From assembly GCA_963817135.1 (NCBI GenBank), contig CAWFNG010000020.1:186001-250000 (forward strand): DNA of 64,000 bases, read 5' to 3'. Position 1 is the first letter of the stretch; each line of letters opens with the position of its first letter. The position numbers were made by a program, and so were the translations under genes. The notes beneath the pieces are model-generated. The model had not been told where the DNA came from and did not search any database. It saw nothing but the letters and a program-made list of their open reading frames with translations. The DNA comes from VAZQ01 sp963817135. GTDB lineage: Bacteria > Pseudomonadota > Alphaproteobacteria > Rhizobiales > Xanthobacteraceae. Of this stretch, positions 15,685 through 24,191 are shown one piece after another.

Positions 15685-16673
15685 TGCAATGCCTTGTCGT
15701 AAACAGTGTCGCTCGCGGGCAGCGCCGGAAAATAGCCGACGTCGATGCCCACCTTGTAAACCGCCTCGATCTCGCGGCGGATGGCGGCAGCCGGAGCGAG
15801 ACTCATCGCCAGGCGTTCGTTGCTGCGAATGAGCGAGCTTATGGCTTTGACGTCCTCTGCCGATGCACCTGCTGCAACCAACGGCGCTGCTGCCTCGGGA
15901 TTTGCTGCGATCCAGTCGGCAGCCGCCCGGTAGGTGGCGTATAGCTTTGCCACCAGCGCCGGGTTCTGCTCCGCCCAATCAGCATGGGCGCCAATGCCGA
16001 GATAAGGAATCCGCGTGCCTCCGGCGAAGCGCTTCCAGGTCGCGGCGATGGAGGAATCAAGCGTGCGGATATCGGGTTTCTTGGCGAGCAACAGGGTGTA
16101 GCCCGGCTCCCAGATATGCACCGCGTCGGCGCGATTGGCTAGCGCATAGCCCACGAGCCCGGCGGTCGCCGTATTCACGATCGCGATCTTGCCCACGTCC
16201 ACGCCCAGTTGCCTGGCAAAGAACTCAAACATCACGTAGTTCGTCGTTCCCCGGGCCGCCGCGAGTTGCCTGCCTTCGAGATCGCGGAGACTCTTTATCT
16301 CGGGATGCGATGTCACCGCCGCGCCCCAGTAGTCGAAGAGATTGAACAGGTATTTCACCTTCACTCCGCGATTGGCGGCGATGCCGATGGTAAGCAGCGC
16401 GGCACTGCCGCCGACTTTGAACTCGCCGGAATTGAACTGGGCGGCATAGGCATCGGGTGTGCGCTCCTGGAAGGCTATGTCCAAACCGTTCGCCTCATCG
16501 AGCTTTCTCGCCTTGATGACCGGCGGCATGAAAGCCCCTAGCGACGGCGCGCTGAAGATCACCACGGTCAGCTTCTCGAGAGATTGAGCATGCGCGGCGC
16601 AGGAAGTGCCGCAGAACGCAACAGCGAGCGCTCCGGCAGCACATGCCAGACGGCGGTGCCGATCTGAAAGCAT
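15681..16673 (-). CDS. ABC transporter substrate-binding protein (SsuA/TauA-like)
   Basis: Periplasmic binding protein of 330 residues with a signal peptide (LACAAGALAVAFCG...AHAQS). The mature chain has the NMT1/SsuA fold with FNSGEFKVGGSAALL, DLEGRQLAAARGTTNYVMFEF split across the first lobe, and GYALANRADAVHIWEPGY in the second. It is coupled to the permease by a 4-bp overlap and follows the amidohydrolase gene by 12 bp, so imported ligand and amidohydrolase substrate may be linked. The ligand itself is not recognisable from sequence. Confidence 0.87.
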   Translation of the reverse strand: MLSDRHRRLACAAGALAVAFCGTSCAAHAQSLEKLTVVIFSAPSLGAFMPPVIKARKLDEANGLDIAFQERTPDAYAAQFNSGEFKVGGSAALLTIGIAANRGVKVKYLFNLFDYWGAAVTSHPEIKSLRDLEGRQLAAARGTTNYVMFEFFARQLGVDVGKIAIVNTATAGLVGYALANRADAVHIWEPGYTLLLAKKPDIRTLDSSIAATWKRFAGGTRIPYLGIGAHADWAEQNPALVAKLYATYRAAADWIAANPEAAAPLVAAGASAEDVKAISSLIRSNERLAMSLAPAAAIRREIEAVYKVGIDVGYFPALPASDTVYDKALQ

Positions 16674-16685
16674 TTGTTTTCCTCG

Positions 16686-17663
16686 TTAATTCAATCGCAA
16701 CAGCTTGGCGGCGAGCGCGCCCTTGATCGAGGCGATCTGATCTGGCTTGAGCCCGACCGCGTCGATGATACGGCCGGGTTCCACCTCGCCAATGGGAAAT
16801 GGCATGTCGGAGCCCATCATCACCCGATCGGCGCCCATGATCTCGATCACGAATCGCAGCACCCGCGCATCGTGCAGGATACTGTCGGTATAGAGAGCGG
16901 CCAGTCCTTCGACGGGATCGGCGATTCCCGGTGTGATCTTGTGGTTGCGCTTGAGCCGCCCGATCAGAAACGGAAGGCCCGCGGCGCCCATTGGAACAAA
17001 AATCTTCGCGTTGCGGTAGCGAGTGATATGGCCGCTGGAAATGAGCCGCGCGACCGCGACAATGGCGTCGCTGATGCGCCCTACCGCATTGGCAAGACCA
17101 TAATCATTGACGCGCACGTCCCCGGCATCGAAGCTCGGATGAATGTGAATAAATGCACCCAGCTCATCCGCCGTCTTCCAGAATGGATCGAGATCGGAAT
17201 GGTCCAGGACGCTGCCGATGCCGCGCGGCAGGGTTGAGATCATCGCGCCGGGAAAGCCTTCGGCAATCGCTGCCTTGAGCACCGCGCCGGCCCGCGCGCC
17301 GTCCTGCAGCGGCAAGCTTGCGAGCGGCACGAAGCGGGGCTCGGCTTTTGCTGCTGCCAGTTGCGCAGCATTGAACAGCTTGCACCAGGCTTCGCCTTCC
17401 ACCGCCGGCAACTCATAGCCGAACCAGTCGGGCCAGCCGCCGACCACCTGGCGATCGATCGATTGCGTCTGCATCCAGGACAGACGGCCTGCCAGGTCGC
17501 TCAAACCTTTGCCGATTGGCCGCGACGGCTTGCCGCCGGCAAAGGCGAGCGCCAGGCCTGCATCACTCTCGATCAGGCGCAATGAAGGAAAGCTGCTCGC
17601 CTCCTTGCGGATGGCGAGCAGGAAATCCGGCGGCACGAGGTGCCCATGAACGTCAATGATCAT
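16686..17663 (-). CDS. Amidohydrolase family protein (ACMSD / amidohydrolase-2 type)
   Basis: A 325-residue TIM-barrel metal-dependent hydrolase or decarboxylase. It opens with the beta-1 motif MIIDVHGHLVPPDF, whose HxH supplies two metal ligands. A later His lies in GAFIHIHPSFD, and the closing metal Asp in DRVMMGSDMPFPIGE. This is the pattern of the amidohydrolase-2 group (2-amino-3-carboxymuconate semialdehyde decarboxylase, resorcylate decarboxylase, 4-oxalomesaconate hydratase). It is the first gene of the importer operon. A decarboxylase or hydrolase acting on a transported aromatic or heteroaromatic acid, or on its ring-cleavage product, would fit the neighbourhood. Confidence 0.82.
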   Translation of the reverse strand: MIIDVHGHLVPPDFLLAIRKEASSFPSLRLIESDAGLALAFAGGKPSRPIGKGLSDLAGRLSWMQTQSIDRQVVGGWPDWFGYELPAVEGEAWCKLFNAAQLAAAKAEPRFVPLASLPLQDGARAGAVLKAAIAEGFPGAMISTLPRGIGSVLDHSDLDPFWKTADELGAFIHIHPSFDAGDVRVNDYGLANAVGRISDAIVAVARLISSGHITRYRNAKIFVPMGAAGLPFLIGRLKRNHKITPGIADPVEGLAALYTDSILHDARVLRFVIEIMGADRVMMGSDMPFPIGEVEPGRIIDAVGLKPDQIASIKGALAAKLLRLN

Positions 17664-17765
17664 TTCAATTCCAGAGCTACGGAGTTCTGTCCCTCATTTA
17701 AAAGCTTGCCGTCAATTTGGGCGGTTACTATCTAATACCAAAACAACCAGTGAATGTAGATTGCA

Positions 17766-18020
17766 ATGGCGGCGAGCACGTGGACCATCACGGCTGCGAA
17801 GGCAAAACTGGGCAAAGTCATTGATTTGGCTCACACGCAAGGACCACAGACAATCACGCGTAACGGCCGAAATGCCGTCGTAATCATTGCCGCCGAGGAG
17901 TGGGAACGAAAAACAAAGCGTGTCGGAAACCTTGCGGAATTTTTTGCCGCTTCGCCGCTCAGGGCATCAGAACTGAAAACCGAGCGCCTCAAAGTTCGTC
18001 GGTTGTCTTGGAGTGAATGA
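17766..18020 (+). CDS. Phd/YefM-family antitoxin, orphan
   Basis: An 84-residue protein with the Phd/YefM N-terminal fold: MAASTWTITAAKAKLGKVID, then a strand-rich TITRNGRNAVVIIAAEEWE. This is the DNA-binding domain of type II antitoxins that represses its own promoter. The C-terminal tail (ASPLRASELKTERLK) matches the toxin-neutralising region of family members. No PIN-domain or RelE toxin follows: the stop is 5 bp from the convergent end of the molybdenum hydroxylase gene. It is therefore an orphan antitoxin, either a relic or a stand-alone regulator. The ribosome site is weak. Confidence 0.72.
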   Translation: MAASTWTITAAKAKLGKVIDLAHTQGPQTITRNGRNAVVIIAAEEWERKTKRVGNLAEFFAASPLRASELKTERLKVRRLSWSE

Positions 18021-18025
18021 ATTTG

Positions 18026-20434
18026 TCATCTGACCTCTGTCTTCTGTCCTTTGGCATCCGCAATCCTCTCGCTCAGTTGCGCCATCTTAATGGGGAGCGA
18101 ATTCACGGTCAGCCCTAATGGCGCGAGCGCATCATTGACCGCGCTGGCGATGGCGGCGGGCGCTCCGAGATAGCCAGACTCGCCCGAGCCCTTCTGTCCG
18201 AACACGGTGTGCGGCGAGGGCGTCACGTGCTCAACGATCTCGACCGGGGGTACCTCCTGTGCCGAGGGAAGCACATAGTCCATGAAATTCTGCGCCATCA
18301 GCTGGCCATCCGCGCCATAGGCAAACTCCTCGTACAGCGCGGCGCCGATCCCATGGGCAATCCCGCCCATGGTCATGCCGCGCACAATTTTCGGATTGAT
18401 GACGGTGCCGCAATCATGCCCGACGAAATACCGTCTGATCGAGATCTTGCCGAGCGCGCGATCGAGAGCGATCAGCATAAGGTGAAACTCGAATGCAAAA
18501 CAGGGATACATCTGGACGCGACCATCGGGCGAGGGAAGCTTTCCGCCGGTCGGCACCTGCATAATATGGGTGAAGGACAGACCCGGTTCGGTGTCGGGCG
18601 GCAGGCGGTGGAAATTGCGGTGTGCAATGGCGACAAGCTCGGCAAAGCTGCGCCGCTTCGCCGGCGCATTCTTGTCGAAGACATCACCGCGCGAATAGAT
18701 CGCACTCTCCGCGGCTATATTGAGATCATGCGCGGCAATGGCGACGAGTTTTTCCTTGAGCTTCTGTGCCGCATGATAAGCGGCACCGCCGAGCATGATT
18801 GCCATGCGGCTGCCGACCGGACTTTGGCTCGGCAGTGAGCTGAGTGAATCGGGCCGCACCACTCGGATGCGATCGGGATCGATCTCCAGCACTTCCCCGA
18901 TAACCGCACCGACCAATGTCTCATGTCCTTGCCCCGCCGAGAGGGTGTGGATGGCTGCGGTCACGGCGCCGCTGAGATCGACGTTGATGCGGCAGGAATC
19001 GGCATAGGTGGTGGTCTCGTTTTTCGGATTGAGCAGCGGTTCGAACGTCGAATTCGCGCCGCTCGGCTCAAGACAAGCCGCAATGCCAATTCCGGCAAGC
19101 ATGCCTTGGTCGCGCAATTTGTCGCGTTCGGCAATCAGCGCACCGTAATCCGCACGGGCAAGCACCTTGTCGATGACGGCATGGTAATCGCCGCTGTCAT
19201 AGGTCGTGCCACTGGGAATGAGATAGGGAAATTCTTCGGCCCGGATCAGATTGCGCCGCCGCGCTTCCAGCCGATCGAGCCCGCGATGGTGCGCCACCTC
19301 CTCGATCGCGCGCTCGATGGCGTAATTGGTGGGCGACTGTCCGAACGCGCGTACCGCCTCCTGCACCGTCTTGTTCGAGAGGACTGCAATAGCGCGGTAT
19401 TGCACGCTTTTGATGCGGTAAGGGCCGACGATGGCGCCGATCGGCTTGCCCAACTGGAAAGGGGAGCGCCCGGCATAGGCGCCGACATTGTCGAGGGCGC
19501 GCATCTTGAGCGAGGAAATGACGCCGCTTTCGTCGAAGGCAATTTCCAGATCGAAATTGCGTTCGGGTCCATGCGCGTCGCCGCCGCGCATGTTCTCCAG
19601 CCGGTCCTCGATCAGGCGAACCGGAAAGCCGAGCCGGCGCGCAAGGTAGCCGACCAGCACCGCATGTTTGATGCCACGCTTGACCCCATAACTGCCGCCG
19701 ACATCGATATCGTTATGCACCCGAACCGAGGAACCCGGCACCTTGAGGGCGAGCGCGACCTGCTCGGGAAAGCGCGGCATCTGCACCGAGGCATATACGT
19801 CGAGGATCTCGCGCCATGGGTCCCAGTTCGCCAGCACCGCGAAAGTCTCGAGCGGCACCGTGGAGCTGCGGCCCCACTTGACCGAGAGCGGCAGCCGATA
19901 GGCGCTTTCCGCGAAATCCCGCTCGACCTCGCCCCAGACAAAGGTGCGGTCGAGCAAAACATTCGAGCCATGCTCGGCGTGCACCAAGGGACTCCCCGTT
20001 GCGAACGCCTCCTCGCCGTCGAGCACAAACGGCAACGGCTCGTATGCGACGCGGACCATCTCGGCGGCGTCTTCGGCCAACGCACGGCTGTCGGCCACAA
20101 CGGCCGCGACCCATTCGCCGGCGTAACGCGCCACATCGAGCGCAAGCGGGCGGCGCGGCACTTTCGGCGTGTCGAGCCCGGTAAGCAGCGGCAGCGTCGC
20201 TGCCGCAAGCTCGTGGCCATCGAGCACGCAATGCACCCCGCGCGTTGCAAGGGCCTCCGATTTATCGATCGCGACAATGCGCGCCGCAGGATAAGGCGAA
20301 GTGACGAGCGCAACGTGTCGCATGCCGGGCAGAGCGACATCGGCAGCGAAGCGGCCCTTGCCCGCGACAAAGCGGCGATCCTCGCGGACGCGGCGATCAG
20401 ACGAAATAAACCGGAACGGCTTCCCTACATTCAT
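18026..20434 (-). CDS. Molybdenum hydroxylase large subunit (xanthine dehydrogenase / CoxL superfamily)
   Basis: Molybdopterin-binding catalytic subunit of a three-subunit aldehyde oxidase/xanthine dehydrogenase-type hydroxylase. The ATG at 20434 has GAGGTGAGC upstream and lies 10 bp after the small-subunit stop, giving 802 residues. It shows the Ald_Xan_dh hammerhead domain, the molybdopterin loops VGGSYGVKRG and SAGQGHETLVGAVIG, and the catalytic Glu in GQKGSGESGYLGAP near the C-terminus. The CODH active-site loop with its Cys (VAYRCSFR) is absent; the corresponding region reads AFGQSPTNYAIERA, so it is not a carbon monoxide dehydrogenase. The C-terminal tail KGQKTEVR is encoded by repeat-like sequence. 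It likely hydroxylates an N-heteroaromatic, aldehyde or similar compound used by this island. Confidence 0.88.
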   Translation of the reverse strand: MNVGKPFRFISSDRRVREDRRFVAGKGRFAADVALPGMRHVALVTSPYPAARIVAIDKSEALATRGVHCVLDGHELAAATLPLLTGLDTPKVPRRPLALDVARYAGEWVAAVVADSRALAEDAAEMVRVAYEPLPFVLDGEEAFATGSPLVHAEHGSNVLLDRTFVWGEVERDFAESAYRLPLSVKWGRSSTVPLETFAVLANWDPWREILDVYASVQMPRFPEQVALALKVPGSSVRVHNDIDVGGSYGVKRGIKHAVLVGYLARRLGFPVRLIEDRLENMRGGDAHGPERNFDLEIAFDESGVISSLKMRALDNVGAYAGRSPFQLGKPIGAIVGPYRIKSVQYRAIAVLSNKTVQEAVRAFGQSPTNYAIERAIEEVAHHRGLDRLEARRRNLIRAEEFPYLIPSGTTYDSGDYHAVIDKVLARADYGALIAERDKLRDQGMLAGIGIAACLEPSGANSTFEPLLNPKNETTTYADSCRINVDLSGAVTAAIHTLSAGQGHETLVGAVIGEVLEIDPDRIRVVRPDSLSSLPSQSPVGSRMAIMLGGAAYHAAQKLKEKLVAIAAHDLNIAAESAIYSRGDVFDKNAPAKRRSFAELVAIAHRNFHRLPPDTEPGLSFTHIMQVPTGGKLPSPDGRVQMYPCFAFEFHLMLIALDRALGKISIRRYFVGHDCGTVINPKIVRGMTMGGIAHGIGAALYEEFAYGADGQLMAQNFMDYVLPSAQEVPPVEIVEHVTPSPHTVFGQKGSGESGYLGAPAAIASAVNDALAPLGLTVNSLPIKMAQLSERIADAKGQKTEVR

Positions 20435-20444
20435 CTTTGCAGGC

Positions 20445-20936
20445 TCACCTCGGCTGCAATGGTCGATTGAGACCGCGCATTCGTTCGGCAGCAAGGGAAA
20501 TTGCCTCCACGATCTGCGCATATCCCGTGCACCGGCAGATATTGCCGGAGATGGCTTCGACGATTTCATCTCTGCTCGGCGCGGGGTTGTTCGCGAGCAG
20601 CGCATGCGCGGTGAGAATCATGGCCGGCGTGCAATAGCCGCATTGCATGCCGTGCGTCTCGCAGAAAGCGTCCTGAATGATCGAAAGCTCACCCCCTCCC
20701 GGAGTGATGCCTTCGATGGTGGTGATGGCGTAGCCATCGGCTTGCACGGCGAACATCAAACAGGAGCGCACGGGCGTGCCGTCGATAAGCACCGTGCAGG
20801 CGCCGCAGACGCCATGCTCGCAACCGGCATGGGCTCCGGTCAGCAGCAGTTGATCGCGCAGGCAGTCAAGCAGGCTCGTACGCGGCTCTACTTCGGTGGC
20901 ACGCCTTTCGCCGTTGACGTCGAGTTCAATGCGCAT
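20445..20936 (-). CDS. Molybdenum hydroxylase small subunit, 2x[2Fe-2S] (CoxS-like)
   Basis: Iron-sulfur subunit carrying electrons from the molybdenum site to FAD. The 163 residues hold a plant-type ferredoxin domain with Cys39, Cys44, Cys47 and Cys59 (GCEHGVCGACTV), then a four-helix domain with Cys99, Cys102, Cys134 and Cys136 (CGYCTPAM, CRCTGY). Both sets are complete. The ATG at 20936 overlaps the medium-subunit stop by 11 bp, and the large subunit follows 10 bp after the stop. The medium-small-large order is the CODH-type arrangement. Confidence 0.93.
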   Translation of the reverse strand: MRIELDVNGERRATEVEPRTSLLDCLRDQLLLTGAHAGCEHGVCGACTVLIDGTPVRSCLMFAVQADGYAITTIEGITPGGGELSIIQDAFCETHGMQCGYCTPAMILTAHALLANNPAPSRDEIVEAISGNICRCTGYAQIVEAISLAAERMRGLNRPLQPR

Positions 20937-21813
20937 GCGGCACGGCGCTTCGAGCGGCCGCATAGGCGTCGCTGATGGCGCGCAGCAACAAGGTCGCAGC
21001 GGCGCGCCGGCGGTACGCGGCGGATGCATGCAAATCGGCGAGCGGCGCAATGCCGGCCAGTACTGCAGCTATTGCGTCGCGGAGAGTGTTCTCATGGAGA
21101 ACGTTGCCTTCCAACGCTTTGCCGACCGCGTCAACGCGAAACGGGACCGGGGCGACGGCGCCAACTCCAAGCGCGACACGCCGGCAGACGCCGTCCTCAT
21201 CCACGGCAATCTGTGCTGCCGCCGCGGCGAAGGCAAAATCGCTACTGCGCGCATTGACTTCGTGAAAGCCCACTCCGATGCGGGCGTCACGCCAAACCGG
21301 GAGGCGCACGCCCATGAGGCAAGCCGCTGGCGCCAACACCGTCATCATGGGCCCGGTGAAGAAGTCGGCCGCGGCAATTTCCAAGAGCTTGTTTCCTTCG
21401 CGACAGACGAGCGTCGCGCCGAGGGTCACGGCAACGAGCGCGATTTCCGCCGCCGGATCGGCATTGGCGAGGGAACCGCCCACAGTTCCCCGCGCACGAA
21501 TCGCCGCATGCCCGACATATGGCATGACTTTGTAGAGCAGCGGCGACTCGGCACGGACGAGAGCATTGCCTGCCGCCGCGCTCTGCTTCGTCGTGGCGCC
21601 GATCGCAATGGCATCCCCTTCCCTGCGGACGAAAGCAAGCTCGGAAAGCCTTCCGATATCGATCAAGCGCCTCGGTCGCGCAAGCCGCATGGCCATGAGT
21701 GGCACCAGCGTCTGCCCACCGGCAATCAGTCGACTGTCGTCGGCTTGCGCCAGCATGGCGCAAGCCTCGTCGAGACTATGGGGTCGCGAATATTCGAACG
21801 CAGCCGGTTTCAT
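20926..21813 (-). CDS. Molybdenum hydroxylase FAD-binding medium subunit (CoxM-like)
   Basis: FAD-binding subunit of the hydroxylase, 295 residues. It starts MKPAAFEYSRPHSLDEA, the usual opening of this family. The FAD motifs are AGGQTLVPLMAMRLARP and TVGGSLANADPAAE. A CO_deh_flav_C domain fills the C-terminal third. I chose ATG 21813 by family similarity, since no convincing ribosome site is visible and longer in-frame starts exist up to 21972. It is the first gene of the medium-small-large operon. Confidence 0.9.
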   Translation of the reverse strand: MKPAAFEYSRPHSLDEACAMLAQADDSRLIAGGQTLVPLMAMRLARPRRLIDIGRLSELAFVRREGDAIAIGATTKQSAAAGNALVRAESPLLYKVMPYVGHAAIRARGTVGGSLANADPAAEIALVAVTLGATLVCREGNKLLEIAAADFFTGPMMTVLAPAACLMGVRLPVWRDARIGVGFHEVNARSSDFAFAAAAAQIAVDEDGVCRRVALGVGAVAPVPFRVDAVGKALEGNVLHENTLRDAIAAVLAGIAPLADLHASAAYRRRAAATLLLRAISDAYAAARSAVPHAH

Positions 21814-21940
21814 CGATGGAGGCTGATTGCAATGCGGCGCGCGCTTCAATTGCGCCGCCGGAGGCTGCATCATAATCGGGCGGAGCTTCTGCGTCAGCCT
21901 CGGGAAGGCCACAGCAAGAAAGCGAGGACGGCCGCGCCGT

Positions 21941-23924
21941 TCAAGACGCTTTATCTGCGCTCTCTTCCACAATGCGCAGCATATCGCTCATTATTCGATT
22001 CAATTCGAAATCCTTCGGCGTGTAGATCGCAGTAACCCCCGCGCTTCGCAGGGTTCGCGCATCCTCCGGCGGAATAATGCCGCCGACCACCACTGGAACC
22101 TGTCCGAGTCCGGCACTGCGCAGCCCCGCCACGACTTCGCGGACGAGGGCGAGATGCGAGCCGGAAAGAATCGACAGACCGATCACATGCGCATCCTGGG
22201 CGCGGGCGGCTTCGACGATCTGCGCCGGGGTGAGGCGAATGCCTTCATAAACTACATCCATTCCGGCATCGCGTGCGCGGACCGCAATCTGCTCTGCACC
22301 ATTGGAATGGCCGTCGAGCCCGGGCTTGCCGAGCACGAATTTCAGCCGGCGGCCTAGCTTCTTGGAGACACGGTCGACTTCGCCGCGCAATTCATCGAGG
22401 CCGACGGTCTCGTTGCGCATGGCTTGGCCGACGCCGGTAGGTGCACGGTATTCGCCGAAGCCTTCCCGCAAGGTGAAACCCCATTCGCCCGTGGTGACGC
22501 CCGCCTTTGCGCAGTTGATCGAGGCCGGCATGACATTGCGGTTTTCCCGCGCGGCGGCACGCAGTTCGTCAAGCGCGGCGGCGGCGGCTTTCGCATCGCG
22601 CCGACTGCGCCACGTTTTGAGGCGTTCAATCTGCTCGGCCTCTGCCTGTTCGGAGACCGTGATCACGGTTTCGGCTGCCCCGGCAAGCGGTGACTTTTCC
22701 GTCTCGGTGAAACGATTGACCCCAATCACGGTATGCTCGCCGCGCTCGATGGCCTCGAGCCGGCGCGTATTGGAATCGACGAGTTGGCGCTTCATGTAAC
22801 CCTGCTCGACAGCAGCGACGGCGCCGCCCATGGCCTCGATCTGCGCCAGCTCGTCCTTGGCCAGGCTTTTGAGTTCGGCGACCTTGCCGGCGATCTCTGC
22901 CGAGCCGTCGAATATGTCGCCGTATTCGAGCAGATCAGTCTCGTACGCGAGTATTTGCTGCATGCGCAGCGACCACTGCTGGTCCCATGGGCGCGGCAGG
23001 CCGAGTGCCTCGTTCCAAGCCGGCAGCTGCACCGCTCGCGCTCGCGCGCGTTTCGAGAGCGTCACCGCCAGCATTTCGATGAGAATGCGCGCGACGTTGT
23101 TCTCCGGTTGCTGCTCGGTCAAGCCAAGGGAGTTCACCTGCACGCCGTAGCGGAACAGCCGGTGCTTGGGATCCTCGACGCCATAGCGAGCGCTGATTTC
23201 ATCCCACAACTCGGCAAAGGCCCGCATTTTGCAAAGCTCGGTGATGAAGCGTAGGCCCGCATTGACGAAAAACGAGATGCGCCCAACCACTTCGCCGAAG
23301 GTGCCTGGCAGCACTTCACCGGATGCCTTGACGGTGTCGAGCACGGCAATTGCCGTTGCCAGCGCAAAAGCAAGCTCCTGCACCGGCGTCGCACCCGCCT
23401 CCTGCAGATGATAGGAGCACACGTTCACCGGATTCCATTTCGGCATTTCGCGGGTGGTGAACAGAATAACGTCCTTGGTCAGCCGCATGGATGGGGCGGG
23501 CGGAAAGACATGAGTCCCGCGCGAGAGATATTCCTTGACGATGTCGTTCTGGGTGGTGCCTTGCAGTTTCTTGCGCTCGATACCGCGCTCATCGGCAAGC
23601 GCCACATACAGCGCCAACAGCCAGGCTGCGGTTGCATTGATGGTCATCGAGGTGTTCATTTCGCCGAGCGGGATGTCGGCAAACAGCGTGCGCATATCGC
23701 CGAGATGGGAGATCGGCACGCCCACCTTTCCGACCTCGCCTCTGGCGAGGGGGTGATCGCTGTCGTAGCCGGTCTGAGTAGGCAGATCGAAGGCGACGGA
23801 AAGACCGGTCTGTCCCTTGGCAAGATTCCTGCGATAGAGCGCGTTCGAGTTCGCGCGCGGTCGAGTGACCGGCGTAGGTGCGGAAGATCCAGGGCTTATC
23901 TCGCCCTGTCAGTGGCTGCTCCAT
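21941..23924 (-). pseudogene. ecm: Ethylmalonyl-CoA mutase, frameshifted near the N-terminus in this sequence
   Basis: Adenosylcobalamin-dependent (2R)-ethylmalonyl-CoA to (2S)-methylsuccinyl-CoA mutase of the ethylmalonyl-CoA pathway. The natural start is ATG 23924 with AAAGGCGG upstream (MEQPLTGRDKPWIFRTYAGH). That frame is lost at about 23843-23860, where GAACTCGAAC appears to hold one extra base. The expected sequence (NALYRRNLAKGQTGLSVAFD, DLPTQTGYDSDH, then GVPISHLGDMRTLF) continues in the next frame to the stop. Apart from this indel the gene is intact, including the B12 motif DGHSNGAEQIA with its ligand His and the Ecm-type GMDVVYEGIRLTP. Start at 23725 would drop ~66 conserved residues. 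It is divergent from ccr. Sequencing error and genuine inactivation cannot be told apart here. Confidence 0.88.
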
Positions 23925-24018
23925 GCTGCCGCCTTTAGTGTGCAATGCAGCATACGCTGCTTTTACGTGCAAGCAAGCCGAACAACACAAAAGCGTGGAC
24001 GTTAGAACCCCGGCAGGT

Positions 24019-24040
24019 GGGCTCGAGTTCTTGCGAGCCC
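24019..24040. other. Inverted repeat in the ecm-ccr intergenic region
   Basis: GGGCTCG (24019-24025) and CGAGCCC (24034-24040) form a 7-bp stem with an 8-nt loop in the 267-bp divergent region between ecm and ccr. No T-run follows, so it is not an obvious terminator; it could be an operator or a leader hairpin. Confidence 0.35.
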
Positions 24041-24134
24041 CAACAAATGTTGAATCTCTCAAAGGATCATATCAACTATGCGGCTCTCCACGAAAGCAGG
24101 AAGCGACCGACAATCTCTTCGTTTTCATATTGCA

Positions 24135-24152
24135 CCGCAGCATAATATGCGG
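24135..24152. promoter_or_regulatory. Palindrome upstream of ccr, candidate operator
   Basis: CCGCA and TGCGG flank a perfect 11-bp palindrome, GCATAATATGC (24140-24150), about 40 bp upstream of the ccr start. Regulators of ethylmalonyl-CoA pathway genes are known in relatives, but this sequence does not match the TTTGCAAA type known for PccR. Function is inferred from position only. Confidence 0.35.
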
Positions 24153-24191
24153 CAAGGTACTGCCGCGGGGAGAAAAACAAGCGGAGATAAC

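Noticed and set aside
18026..20434. Carbon monoxide dehydrogenase (CoxL) assignment for the large subunit
   Set aside because: The CODH active-site Cys loop is absent, so only the broader xanthine dehydrogenase family is supported.
18923..20470. 515-codon plus-strand frame opposite the molybdenum hydroxylase
   Set aside because: It is a shadow of the large-subunit gene, which carries the molybdopterin and catalytic Glu motifs.
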